Below, piece after piece: positions 48,842 through 56,908 of a stretch of DNA of 64,000 bases. The stretch is from Streptomyces sp. V3I8 (lineage in GTDB: Bacteria > Actinomycetota > Actinomycetes > Streptomycetales > Streptomycetaceae). Both the position numbers and the translations under genes were made by a program. The number at the start of each line of letters is the position of its first letter. Position 1 is the stretch's first letter. Where the stretch lies: assembly GCF_030817535.1 (NCBI RefSeq), contig NZ_JAUSZL010000002.1, positions 2,852,001 through 2,916,000 of the forward strand. The letters run 5' to 3'. Below the pieces are notes generated by a model, which was not told the origin of the DNA, did not search any database, and was given only the letters and a program-made list of their open reading frames with translations.

Positions 48842-51448
48842 TCAGATCACCGCGGGCGACCCGGGGGTGCCGCTGCCCGCCGAGCCGCTCGCGGAACTGC
48901 TCGTGGCGGGCGTGGACGCGGGACCGCCGGCCGAGTCGGAGGTCTCCGGGGTGGACGGCGGGGTCTCGCTGGGCTCCCCGGAGGGCTCGGACACGGTGGG
49001 CGTCGGAGTCGGCGTCGGACTGGCCGGCGGGGTCGGGCTGGCCGGCGGCTTCGGGGGTGAGGTCGACGGCTTGGGGGCCGGGGACGACGGCTTCGTCGCG
49101 GACCCGCTCGGGCTCGGCTCCTTCGACCCGCTCGGCTCGTCCGACGGCTCGCCGGCCGAGGACGGCGTCGGGTCGTCCGAGGTCCCGAGGACCCCGTCCT
49201 CGCCGGGGTCGGCCGGACGGTTCGTCGAGCCCGCGTCACCGGCGCCCTTCTTCGGCCGGTCCGCGCCGAGGTCGCTGCCGTCGTCGCCCACGCCGGCCGT
49301 CGGGTTGACGCCGACCTTCTCCGCCGGGGCGTTGTCGTCCGGGCTGGAGGTCGCGCCGAGCGTCACCACCGTGCCGAGCACGGCGGCGAGCAGGGCGCCC
49401 GCGCCGGCGGCGACCAGATTGCGCCGGCCGCCGTTGACCAGCCCCTTGACCCCGCCCGTCACGCCGGGCTTCGCCGAGGCGGCGGGTCCGGTCCGGTGGG
49501 TGATCAGTGTGGCGGACTCGCCCGGTGCCTGCAGCGAGGGAACCGCCGCGAACGCGGCCGGTACACCGCCGGGCGGTGACGCCGACTCCTCGGACCGCGC
49601 GTCGGGCACCTCCTCGCCCGTCGTCGGGCCGATGCCCGCCGACGGGGTGTCTCCCGAGCGGTCCGCGACCAGGGCGAGGGCGCGCCGGCCCGCGACGGTG
49701 CCGCGCTTGTCGGCGAGGGCGCCGCGCAGGCCGACGGATGCCTCCAGCTCGACACGGGCCCGGTCGAGCTGCCCGCCGCAGAGCGCGAGAACGCCCAGCT
49801 CGTGGTGGAAGTAGGCCTGGTCCGAGACCTGGCCGGCGAGCTTGGCCGCCTCGCTCCCCGCCCGCAGCGCGCGCTCCCAGGCGCTCCAGTGCAGTCCCGC
49901 GGCGAACGCGGGCGCGGCCGCCCGAGCCAGCCCCACCGCGGGCGCGGTCTCCTCGTCCTCGGCCGGCGCCGCCGTGAGCGGCACCAGGGCGGCCAGGGCG
50001 GCGAGCACGGCGTCCGCCTCGGCGCAGACCCGCTCCGGGGTGACGGACGGGTGCCCCGCCCACCAGGTGTAGTGCCGGGCGGCGGTGCGGGCCGTCGCCT
50101 CGGCGTCGGACGCGTACCCGGCGGCCTCCAGCTGGGTCTGCACGCCCGCGGCGAGCCGGTAGTGCGCCCCGACCGGTGTGACGAGCGCGCAGCCGGCCAG
50201 TTCCGCGAGCGCGGCGTCCGCGTGGGTGTGGCCCACGAGGGCGGGCAGGTGGGCCTGGTGCGGCACCTCGCCGTTCAGCGCGACGGCGAAGCGCAGGGTG
50301 GCGTGGGCCGACTCGCTGAGCCGGGAGGCGAGCAGCGCGGCGGGCGCGGCGCCCTCGGCGAGCGAGGGCAGCGGCACGTCGTGGCCGTGGCCGGCGTCGT
50401 GGCCGTCGTGCTCGTCCTCGGTGCCGAAGGACGCGTCCGCGGGCGCGTCCGCGCCCTGACCGGAGCGGTCGGGGCCGTCGAAGGCGTCCGGGTCCCCGAA
50501 GGCCTCCGGGTCGGTGAGCAGCTGGTCGCGCTGCCGCAGCAGGGCGCCGGCCTGCACGAAGCGCAGCGGGAGCCCCTCGGACTCGAACCAGAGGTCGCCC
50601 GCCCAGTTGGCCTCCTCCTCGGTCAGGACGCGGCCGACGGCGCGCTCCAGCAGTTCGAGGCCGCCACCGCGGCCGAGGCCGCCGAGGAAGACCTCTTCGA
50701 GGAGTGAGTCGGCGGACGGCGCGGCGGTCCGCGGCGTCGCGGAGATCAGCCAGGCGCACTCGGGGGTGGCGTCGAGCAGGTCGTCGAGCGTGCCGCCGCC
50801 GAACTCCACGTCGTCCAGGACGACGACCGCGCCGATGTCGTGGACGAGGGCGCGCAGTTCGTCCTGTTCCGGCCGGTGCCGCGGGGCGTCGTGGACGGCG
50901 GCGAAGAGGTCGTGCAGCAGGTCGTCGGCGGTACGGCGGTGGCCGCTGAGGCGGACCACGCCGTCGGGCGCGAGGTCCGCGCAGTCGTCGGCGACGGCGT
51001 CGAGCAGCGCCGTGCGGCCCGAGCCCGAGGGCCCGGTGAGCCGGACGGAGCGGCCGCGCGCGAGCAGCCGTACGAGCCGCTCACGCTCCTCCTGGCGCTC
51101 CAGGAGCGGCAGTCTGTGCTGCGGGGCCCCGGGCGGTACGGTCGGCCGGCCGGCGCGGGCCAGGTCGGCCCGCTCGGACGCGCTGAACTTCACGGGCCGC
51201 GGCGGCCGCTCGCCCGGCGGGCAGAGCTCGATCTCGCTGCCGTCGACGGGATTGACGGTGAGCAGGTGGTCGCCCGTGACGAGTCGCACGGTGCGGGCCG
51301 GCACGGGTGTGTGCAGGGCGGCCGGGTGCTGGGCGCTCTTCTGCCCCTGCCCCGGCGTGTGCGTCAACGGCTCGCGCGGCGGGCGCTGTCGTGGCGCCGA
51401 GCCGTCGTCGTGGCCGTACTCTTCGGGTCCCCGGTTCGTCGGGTCCAT
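48842..51448 (-). CDS. Membrane-anchored NTPase-like protein with extracellular Ser/Pro-rich tail
   Basis: 868 residues. The ATG at 51448 begins MDPTNRGPEEYGHDD. Order: disordered N-terminus (1-85), STAND/AAA-like ATPase with GPSGSGRT at 139-146 (arginine in place of the usual Walker A lysine) and VVVLDDVEF, helical region (about 270-640, partly TPR-like: DQAYFHHELGVLALCGGQLDRARVEL), one membrane helix (NLVAAGAGALLAAVLGTVVTLG, about 690-712), then a Pro/Ser/Thr/Glu-rich extracellular end (PSTSPPKPPASPTPPASPTP). The layout suggests a signalling ATPase sensing the wall. Function unknown; it lies downstream of a STAS protein gene, 294 bp away. Confidence 0.87.
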   Translation of the reverse strand: MDPTNRGPEEYGHDDGSAPRQRPPREPLTHTPGQGQKSAQHPAALHTPVPARTVRLVTGDHLLTVNPVDGSEIELCPPGERPPRPVKFSASERADLARAGRPTVPPGAPQHRLPLLERQEERERLVRLLARGRSVRLTGPSGSGRTALLDAVADDCADLAPDGVVRLSGHRRTADDLLHDLFAAVHDAPRHRPEQDELRALVHDIGAVVVLDDVEFGGGTLDDLLDATPECAWLISATPRTAAPSADSLLEEVFLGGLGRGGGLELLERAVGRVLTEEEANWAGDLWFESEGLPLRFVQAGALLRQRDQLLTDPEAFGDPDAFDGPDRSGQGADAPADASFGTEDEHDGHDAGHGHDVPLPSLAEGAAPAALLASRLSESAHATLRFAVALNGEVPHQAHLPALVGHTHADAALAELAGCALVTPVGAHYRLAAGVQTQLEAAGYASDAEATARTAARHYTWWAGHPSVTPERVCAEADAVLAALAALVPLTAAPAEDEETAPAVGLARAAAPAFAAGLHWSAWERALRAGSEAAKLAGQVSDQAYFHHELGVLALCGGQLDRARVELEASVGLRGALADKRGTVAGRRALALVADRSGDTPSAGIGPTTGEEVPDARSEESASPPGGVPAAFAAVPSLQAPGESATLITHRTGPAASAKPGVTGGVKGLVNGGRRNLVAAGAGALLAAVLGTVVTLGATSSPDDNAPAEKVGVNPTAGVGDDGSDLGADRPKKGAGDAGSTNRPADPGEDGVLGTSDDPTPSSAGEPSDEPSGSKEPSPSGSATKPSSPAPKPSTSPPKPPASPTPPASPTPTPTPTVSEPSGEPSETPPSTPETSDSAGGPASTPATSSSASGSAGSGTPGSPAVI

Positions 51449-51742
51449 AGGTCCAAGCCCCCCAAAAGCGTCGTGTGCCGCGCCCCCTCCGGCCTGCCGC
51501 ACACCGCGCTGTCGCTTCTGGTCCGGTGCCCACTGACGGGTCCATCAACACGCGGGCAGCCGAACCCTAAACCTTCGCACAGTATCTCCGAACACACGGG
51601 GTACCGCGCCGTCCGAGACGTCACAGCTTCGTGAGGATTGTTCGCGAGGTACGGGTTTCGCACGCCGCTTCCCATCCGGTCTTCGCCGTTTGCGGCAGTG
51701 ACGCGGACCGCGTACGGCGAAGGCCCGCACCGCCTCCCGGTG

Positions 51743-52066
51743 TCACACCCGGGGCAGCGACTCGACCCCGATCCCGCCCTCGACGGCCAGGATCCGGTGC
51801 AGCCGGGTGGCCACCAGCAGGCGCTGCATCTGCGGCGGGACGCCGCGCAGCACAAGCCTGCGGCCGCACCGCCCCGCCCGCCGGTGGGCCCCCATGATGA
51901 CACCGAGTCCGGTGGCGTCCCAGGAGTCCAGCTCTGACAGGTCGAGCACCAGGTCGCCGGCTCCGTCGTCGACGGCCGAGTGCAGGACCGTACGGGCGTC
52001 CGCCGCGCTGCGGACGTCGAGGCGGCCCCCGACGACCAGCTCGGCGTGGTCGCCCCTGATGTGCAT
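51743..52066 (-). CDS. STAS-domain anti-sigma factor antagonist
   Basis: 107 residues covering a single STAS domain: MHIRGDHAELVVGGRLDVRSAADARTVLHSAVDDG, then LVLDLSELDSWDATGLGVIMGAHRRA. The phospho-acceptor position of SpoIIAA-type proteins (second Ser of DSSGL) is Thr52 here (DATGL). It could thus be phosphorylated by an RsbW-type kinase and control an anti-sigma factor elsewhere; no kinase or sigma gene lies beside it. The ATG at 52066 has GGGAG 5 nt upstream. The ATPase gene downstream may be functionally linked. Confidence 0.92.
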   Translation of the reverse strand: MHIRGDHAELVVGGRLDVRSAADARTVLHSAVDDGAGDLVLDLSELDSWDATGLGVIMGAHRRAGRCGRRLVLRGVPPQMQRLLVATRLHRILAVEGGIGVESLPRV

Positions 52067-52239
52067 ATGCGCTCCCCGAGAGTGCGTGTTTCGTGCCCGT
52101 CGTCTTCGTCGTGCCCTGTGCCAGGACTGACTGCGGTACCGGGGCAGAAGTTGCCCTCCGTGAGCGAACCGATACCGAAGTCGACCCCAACGAGTGACGG
52201 GGTGACAGGCCGCGGACCGTCACGGAGCCGGTACGCGGA

Positions 52240-53088
52240 TCAGTACGTGTAGAAGCCCTGCCCGCTCTTGCGCCCGATGTCACCGGCGTCGACCATCCGG
52301 CGCATCAGCTCCGGCGGGGCGAACTTCTCGTCCTGGGACTCGGTGTAGATGTTGCCGGTGGCGTGCAGCAGGATGTCGACGCCCGTGAGGTCGGCGGTGG
52401 CGAGCGGCCCCATGGCGTGGCCGAAGCCCAGCTTGCAGGCCAGGTCGATGTCCTCGGCGCTGGCCACGCCCGACTCGTACAGCTTGGCCGCCTCGACGAC
52501 CAGTGCCGAGATGAGCCGGGTGGTCACGAAGCCGGCCACGTCGCGGTTGACGACGATGCAGGTCTTGCCGACCGACTCGGCGAACTCCCGGGCACGCGCG
52601 AGCGTCGCGTCGCTCGTCTTGTAGCCGCGCACGAGTTCGCACAGCTGCATCATCGGGACCGGCGAGAAGAAGTGCACGCCGACGACCCGCTCCGGACGCG
52701 CGGTGGCCGCCGCGATCTTGGTGATCGGGATGGCGGAGGTGTTGGAGGCGAGTACGGCCTCGTCCTTCACCAGTCCGTCGAGCGCCCGGAAGATCTCGTG
52801 CTTGACTTCCAGCTTCTCGAAGACGGCCTCGACGACGATGTCGGCGTCGGCGACCGCGTCCAGGTCGGTCGTCGTGGTGATCCGGCCCAGCGCCTGTCCG
52901 GCCGCGTCGGCGTCCAGCTTCCCCTTGCTCACGAACCTGTCGTACGAGGCCTTGATGCCGTCGGTGCCACGGGTCAGCGCCGCGTCGGTGACATCCCGCA
53001 GGACGACGTCCCAGCCGGCCTGTGCGGCGACCTGGGCGATACCGGAACCCATGAGTCCGGCCCCGATGACGGCGAGCTTCCCTGCCAC
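52240..53088 (-). CDS. 3-hydroxybutyryl-CoA dehydrogenase
   Basis: 282 residues. NAD(P)-dependent interconversion of acetoacetyl-CoA and 3-hydroxybutyryl-CoA. Rossmann motif GAGLMGSG (9-16), SNTSAIPI, catalytic HFFSPVPMMQLCELVRG (His/Glu pair), and the C-terminal dimer domain with DVAGFVTTRLI and GFGHAMGPLATADLTGVD. The GTG at 53088 has GGGGAG 7 nt upstream; the frame to 53301 lacks support. With the thiolase at 34.5 kb it could supply C4 units for the ethylmalonyl-CoA route or butyryl primers. Single gene. Confidence 0.95.
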   Translation of the reverse strand: MAGKLAVIGAGLMGSGIAQVAAQAGWDVVLRDVTDAALTRGTDGIKASYDRFVSKGKLDADAAGQALGRITTTTDLDAVADADIVVEAVFEKLEVKHEIFRALDGLVKDEAVLASNTSAIPITKIAAATARPERVVGVHFFSPVPMMQLCELVRGYKTSDATLARAREFAESVGKTCIVVNRDVAGFVTTRLISALVVEAAKLYESGVASAEDIDLACKLGFGHAMGPLATADLTGVDILLHATGNIYTESQDEKFAPPELMRRMVDAGDIGRKSGQGFYTY

Positions 53089-53325
53089 TGTCCGACTCCC
53101 CTGCTGCTTCTTCGCGGGGCCGCGTCCCGGTGCGGCCACCGCCGCGCGACCCCGCGTCCAGCCGGAGAACCGCCGGCTGGGACGACTGGCGTTGACATCG
53201 CGAGACAGCCCCGCACGACACGCCGCAGGGTTGCCTCTCCGGCGGACCTTAGCGTCCGTGAGGTGCCGTGTGACCGGTAAGTAATGCGCGTCACGTCTCA
53301 TCTGACGGACATCACACCGGGCGGC

Positions 53326-53967
53326 TCATTCCGCGCCCCGTACGGCGTAGTTGAGGACCTTCTCACTCAAAAGGTCCTCCATGGCGTCGAGGAGGACCAG
53401 CACCTCGCGGGAGACCTCGGCCGGAGCGCGCCCGCCGACCATCTCACGGCCGACCGTGCTCATGACCGTCTGGTGGAGCCAGCCGATCTGGCCGGCCATC
53501 AGGCCGGGTGTCGGGTCGTCCGGCGCCGCGCCCGTCTCCGCGCGCAGGGTCGCCTCCAGGTCGTCGTGGACCTCCTGCTGGAGGCTCCAGAGGCGGGAGC
53601 GGAGGGCGGGCGCGTCGTGGATGACGCGCATGAAGCGGTCGTACCCCTCCATCAGGCCGACGTGCGGCGAGACGGCCTCGACCTCCTCGCGCAGTTCGCG
53701 CAGGACGGCGGCGGCCGCCGACTCACCGGCGGGTCGGCCCCGCACCCAGCGCGAGAGCCGGTCGACGACGCCCTTGCTGCGGTCGAAGAAGAGGTCCTCC
53801 TTGGCCGGGAAGTAGTTGTAGACGGTGTTCACGGACACGTCGGCGGCGTCCGCGACGTCGACCATCGTCACGGTCACGAAGCCGTGCTCCAGGAACAGCC
53901 CCGTCGCGATGTCCGAGATGCGCTGCCTGGTCTCGCGCTTCTTCCGCTCCCTGAGCCCCTCTGCCAT
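53326..53967 (-). CDS. TetR-family regulator of the adjacent ABC exporter
   Basis: 213 residues. Helix-turn-helix: RERKKRETRQRISDIATGLFLEHGFVTVTMVDVADAADVSVNTVYNYFPAKEDLFFDR. The C-terminal ligand domain is helical with LWSLQQEVHDDLEATL. The ATG at 53967 is chosen for the standard TetR N-terminus. It is divergent from the exporter genes, 90 bp away, with an AT-rich palindrome between, so it most likely represses them and responds to the exported compound. Confidence 0.94.
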   Translation of the reverse strand: MAEGLRERKKRETRQRISDIATGLFLEHGFVTVTMVDVADAADVSVNTVYNYFPAKEDLFFDRSKGVVDRLSRWVRGRPAGESAAAAVLRELREEVEAVSPHVGLMEGYDRFMRVIHDAPALRSRLWSLQQEVHDDLEATLRAETGAAPDDPTPGLMAGQIGWLHQTVMSTVGREMVGGRAPAEVSREVLVLLDAMEDLLSEKVLNYAVRGAE

Positions 53968-54009
53968 GGCCTCATGGTAGGCCGGACCGGGACTTTTTGG
54001 GCTCCATGC

Positions 54010-54032
54010 AATTTTGGTGGCATTGCAAAATT
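54010..54032. promoter_or_regulatory. AT-rich inverted repeat between TetR and ABC exporter genes
   Basis: AATTTTG (54010-54016) and CAAAATT (54026-54032) are exact arms around 9 bp, nested within GGGACTT ... AAGTCCC outer arms. AT-rich DNA of this kind is rare in the window. It is the probable TetR operator. Confidence 0.65.
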
Positions 54033-54057
54033 CAAGTCCCTCTGTTTTTCTTGGCGC

Positions 54058-54849
54058 ATGCCCATCATCAGCACGGCCGGCCTGGCCCGGACCTTCCAGA
54101 CCAAACGCGGGCCCGTCGAGGCGGTCCGCGGCATCGACCTCACCGTCGCGGCGGGCGAGATCCTCGGCCTCCTCGGCCCGAACGGGGCCGGCAAGACGAC
54201 CACGCTCCGGATGCTCACGACCCTGCTGCCGCCCACCGGCGGCGCCGCCACCGTCGCGGGCCACGACCTGGCCACCGACCCGGCGGGCGTCCGCCGCGCG
54301 TGCGGGTACGTGGCGCAGTCGGGCGGGGTCGATCCGCAGGTCTCCGTCCGCGAGGAACTGGTCACCCAGGGGCGCCTCTACCGCCTGACGAAGCGACAGG
54401 CCGTCGAGCGCGCCGGGGAACTGGCCCGGGACCTCGGCCTGGACGGCCTCCTCGACCGGAAGACCTCGGCGCTCTCCGGCGGGCAGCGCCGCCGGCTCGA
54501 CATCGCCCTCGGCCTCACCCACCGCCCCGAGGTGCTGTTCCTCGACGAACCGACCACCGGCCTCGACCCGGCGAGCCGCGCCGACCTCTGGGACCTCGTA
54601 CGGCGGCTGCGCGACGCGTACGGCACCACGGTCCTGCTCACCACGCACTACCTCGACGAGGCGGACGCGCTGGCCGACCGGCTCGTGGTCGTCGACGAGG
54701 GCGTCGTGGTGGCGGAGGGCACGCCGGGCGCGCTCAAGCTCCGGTACGGAGGGTCGATCGACGCGACGCTCCAGGACACCTTCCTCGCGATCACCGGCCG
54801 TGCCGCCGCACCGGCCGGCCCCCTTCCCGCGACCCTGCAGGGGGCTTGA
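54058..54849 (+). CDS. ABC exporter ATP-binding protein (DrrA-like)
   Basis: 263 residues. Walker A GPNGAGKTT, Q-loop VAQSGG, signature LSGGQRRRLDI, Walker B VLFLDEPTTGLD, H-loop TTHYLDEAD. It resembles daunorubicin-resistance type ATPases (DrrA) that pair with a single ABC-2 permease. The ATG at 54058 (MPIISTAGLARTF) follows an AT-rich leader. The permease starts 5 bp after its stop. Regulated by the divergent TetR protein. It is a likely self-protection or drug efflux system; the substrate is unknown. Confidence 0.95.
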   Translation: MPIISTAGLARTFQTKRGPVEAVRGIDLTVAAGEILGLLGPNGAGKTTTLRMLTTLLPPTGGAATVAGHDLATDPAGVRRACGYVAQSGGVDPQVSVREELVTQGRLYRLTKRQAVERAGELARDLGLDGLLDRKTSALSGGQRRRLDIALGLTHRPEVLFLDEPTTGLDPASRADLWDLVRRLRDAYGTTVLLTTHYLDEADALADRLVVVDEGVVVAEGTPGALKLRYGGSIDATLQDTFLAITGRAAAPAGPLPATLQGA

Positions 54850-54854
54850 GAGAC

Positions 54855-55604
54855 ATGCTGCTCCACGACACCGCGCTGATCTTCGGGCGCTACCTCCGCC
54901 AGACCCTGCGTTCCCGGTTCGCGATGCTCTTCGGCGTCCTGATGCCGATGCTGTACCTGCTGTTCTTCGGCCCCCTGCTCACCGATCTGCCGCTGGGCGG
55001 CGGCGGGAGTTCCTGGCAGGTCCTGGTCCCCGGACTGCTGCTGCAGCTCGGCCTGTTCGGCGCCGCGTTCGCCGGTTTCATGATCATCGTCGAGAAGAAC
55101 CACGGGGTCGTGGAGCGGATGCGCGTCACCCCGGTCAGCCGGCTGGCGCTCCTGCTGGGCCGGGTGCTGCGCGACACCGCGGTCCTCGTCCTCCAGGCGG
55201 TCCTGCTGGTCCTGGCCGCCGTGGTGATGGGCCTGCGCGCACCCGTCGCCGGCATCCTGATCGGCTTCGCGTTCGTCGCGCTGCTGACCGTCTCACTGGC
55301 CTCGCTGTCGTACGCGCTGGCCATGCGGACCGCCGCGCCCCACGCGTTCGGCCCGACGGTCAACGCCGTGGCCATGCCGTCCATGCTGCTGTCCGGCCTC
55401 ATGCTGCCCATGTCGCTGGCGCCCGGCTGGCTGGACGCCCTCTCGCACGTCATGCCGCTGCGCTATCTGGTGGACGCGATGCGGGACGCGTACGTCGGCT
55501 CGTACGCCACCGCCTCCATGGGGTACGGGGTCCTGGTGGCCGTCGGCTTCGCCGGGCTCGCCGTGACGGTGGGCACACGCGTGTTCCGCACGGCCGGGGC
55601 ATAA
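54855..55604 (+). CDS. ABC-2 type exporter permease (DrrB-like)
   Basis: 249 residues with six hydrophobic segments: FAMLFGVLMPMLYLLFFGPLL, LLLQLGLFGAAFAGFMIIV, VLVLQAVLLVLAAVVMGLRAP, GILIGFAFVALLTVSLASLSYALAM, AMPSMLLSGLMLPMSLAPGWL, GVLVAVGFAGLAVTVG. The cytoplasmic coupling loop is EKNHGVVERMRVTPVSRLALLLGR. It is translated immediately after its ATPase. The gene ends 13 bp before the cobalamin adenosyltransferase, which has its own promoter-like box. Confidence 0.94.
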   Translation: MLLHDTALIFGRYLRQTLRSRFAMLFGVLMPMLYLLFFGPLLTDLPLGGGGSSWQVLVPGLLLQLGLFGAAFAGFMIIVEKNHGVVERMRVTPVSRLALLLGRVLRDTAVLVLQAVLLVLAAVVMGLRAPVAGILIGFAFVALLTVSLASLSYALAMRTAAPHAFGPTVNAVAMPSMLLSGLMLPMSLAPGWLDALSHVMPLRYLVDAMRDAYVGSYATASMGYGVLVAVGFAGLAVTVGTRVFRTAGA

Positions 55605-55617
55605 CTAGGCTGGCCGC

Positions 55618-56190
55618 ATGGTCAATCTGACGCGCATCTACACCAGGACCGGCGACCGGGGCACCACGGCCCTCGGCGACATGAGCCGCACCGCCAAGAC
55701 GGACCCGCGGATCTCGGCGTACGCCGACGCCAACGAGGCGAACGCGGCCCTCGGCACGGCGATCGCCCTCGGCAACCTCGACGAGGAGATCGTCAAGGTG
55801 CTCTCGCGCGTCCAGAACGACCTGTTCGACGTGGGCGCGGACCTGTCCACGCCGGTCGTCGAGAACCCCGAGTTCCCGCCGCTGCGGGTCGAGCAGTTCT
55901 ACATCGACAAGCTGGAGGCGGACTGCGACCGCTTCAACGAACAGCTGGACAAACTCCGCTCCTTCATCCTCCCCGGCGGCACCCCCGGCGCGGCCCTCCT
56001 CCACCAGGCCTGCACGGTGGTCCGCCGGGCGGAACGCTCCACGTGGACGGCCCTGGAGTCCCACGGCGAGGTCATGAACCCCCTGACGGCGACCTACCTC
56101 AACCGCCTCTCGGACCTCCTGTTCATCCTGGCCAGGACGGCGAACAAGGAGGTGGGGGACGTGCTGTGGGTCCCGGGCGGCGAACGCTAG
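55618..56190 (+). CDS. ATP:cob(I)alamin adenosyltransferase (PduO type)
   Basis: 190 residues. Makes adenosylcobalamin for B12-dependent mutases such as methylmalonyl-CoA mutase. PduO signatures: TRTGDRGTTALGDMSRTAKTDPRISAYADANEANAALG (ATP site), FDVGADLSTP, FILPGGTPGAALLHQACTVVRRAER, and LNRLSDLLFILAR. TAGGCT (55606-55611) lies 6 nt before the ATG, so a leaderless transcript separate from the exporter is likely. Its TAG stop shares the sequence CTAG with the stop of the convergent membrane protein gene. Confidence 0.95.
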   Translation: MVNLTRIYTRTGDRGTTALGDMSRTAKTDPRISAYADANEANAALGTAIALGNLDEEIVKVLSRVQNDLFDVGADLSTPVVENPEFPPLRVEQFYIDKLEADCDRFNEQLDKLRSFILPGGTPGAALLHQACTVVRRAERSTWTALESHGEVMNPLTATYLNRLSDLLFILARTANKEVGDVLWVPGGER

Positions 56191-56756
56191 CGCCCGGGTG
56201 CGCGACCGGCCTCCACCGGAGCCGCGGGCGCCTTCTTCGGCCACACCAGGTAGGTCAGCGCCACCAGCCCGTGGATCCCGGCCGCCCGCCACGCCACGAA
56301 CTGCCAGTTCTCCAGTGATCCGACCCGCCCGGGGTCGTCGACGTACCGGATCGCGATCTGGAGCAGTACCGTCGCGACCCCCGCGGCCACCACCGTGCCG
56401 AGCCACACCCGCCCCTCGTGCCGCGCCCGCGCCATCCCGTACCTGGGCGCCCCGGCGGGCGGGGGCGCGCCCCCGAACCGGTGCGCCGCGTGACCGTCGA
56501 GCCACGTCACGGTCCGGTGCCCGTGCCCGACGGTGTACCCGATGTACAGCGCGGCCAGCCCGTGCGTCCAGTCCGGCTCGGCCCCGGCCCTCAGGTCCAG
56601 CGCGGTGACCACCAGCAGCACGACCTCCAGCAGGGGCTCGCACAGCAGCAGGGCCAGCCCTGTGCGGGGCATCCTCAGCAGGTACCGGAAGGCCAGCCCC
56701 GCGGCCAGCAGCACCCAGAACCCGATCTCGCAGACGACGATCAGCGTGACGACCAC
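56187..56756 (-). CDS. Integral membrane protein, unknown function
   Basis: 189 residues. The GTG at 56756 has GAGGAG 6 nt upstream; the frame to 56888 is not supported. About five hydrophobic segments: VVVVTLIVVCEIGFWVLLAAG, LALLLCEPLLEVVLLVVTAL, GLAALYIGYTVG, LGTVVAAGVATVLLQIAI, GIHGLVALTYLVW. A polar loop HRTVTWLDGHAAHRFGG lies in the middle. Its stop codon overlaps that of the adenosyltransferase by 3 bp of CTAG. It is divergent from the NarL-type kinase. Confidence 0.85.
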   Translation of the reverse strand: MVVTLIVVCEIGFWVLLAAGLAFRYLLRMPRTGLALLLCEPLLEVVLLVVTALDLRAGAEPDWTHGLAALYIGYTVGHGHRTVTWLDGHAAHRFGGAPPPAGAPRYGMARARHEGRVWLGTVVAAGVATVLLQIAIRYVDDPGRVGSLENWQFVAWRAAGIHGLVALTYLVWPKKAPAAPVEAGRAPGR

Positions 56757-56908
56757 GACGAACTCCTCCCGATCACCCTCCAAGGCTCCCGCGGGCGGAG
56801 CCGGAGAGCGTCGTCGGCGATGACGAACCGGCACTGCATCCTTCGATGTACCCGTGGACCGTCCTCCGGGACCAGGCGACGGGCGCACGCACCGTGTTGG
56901 ATGGAGCC

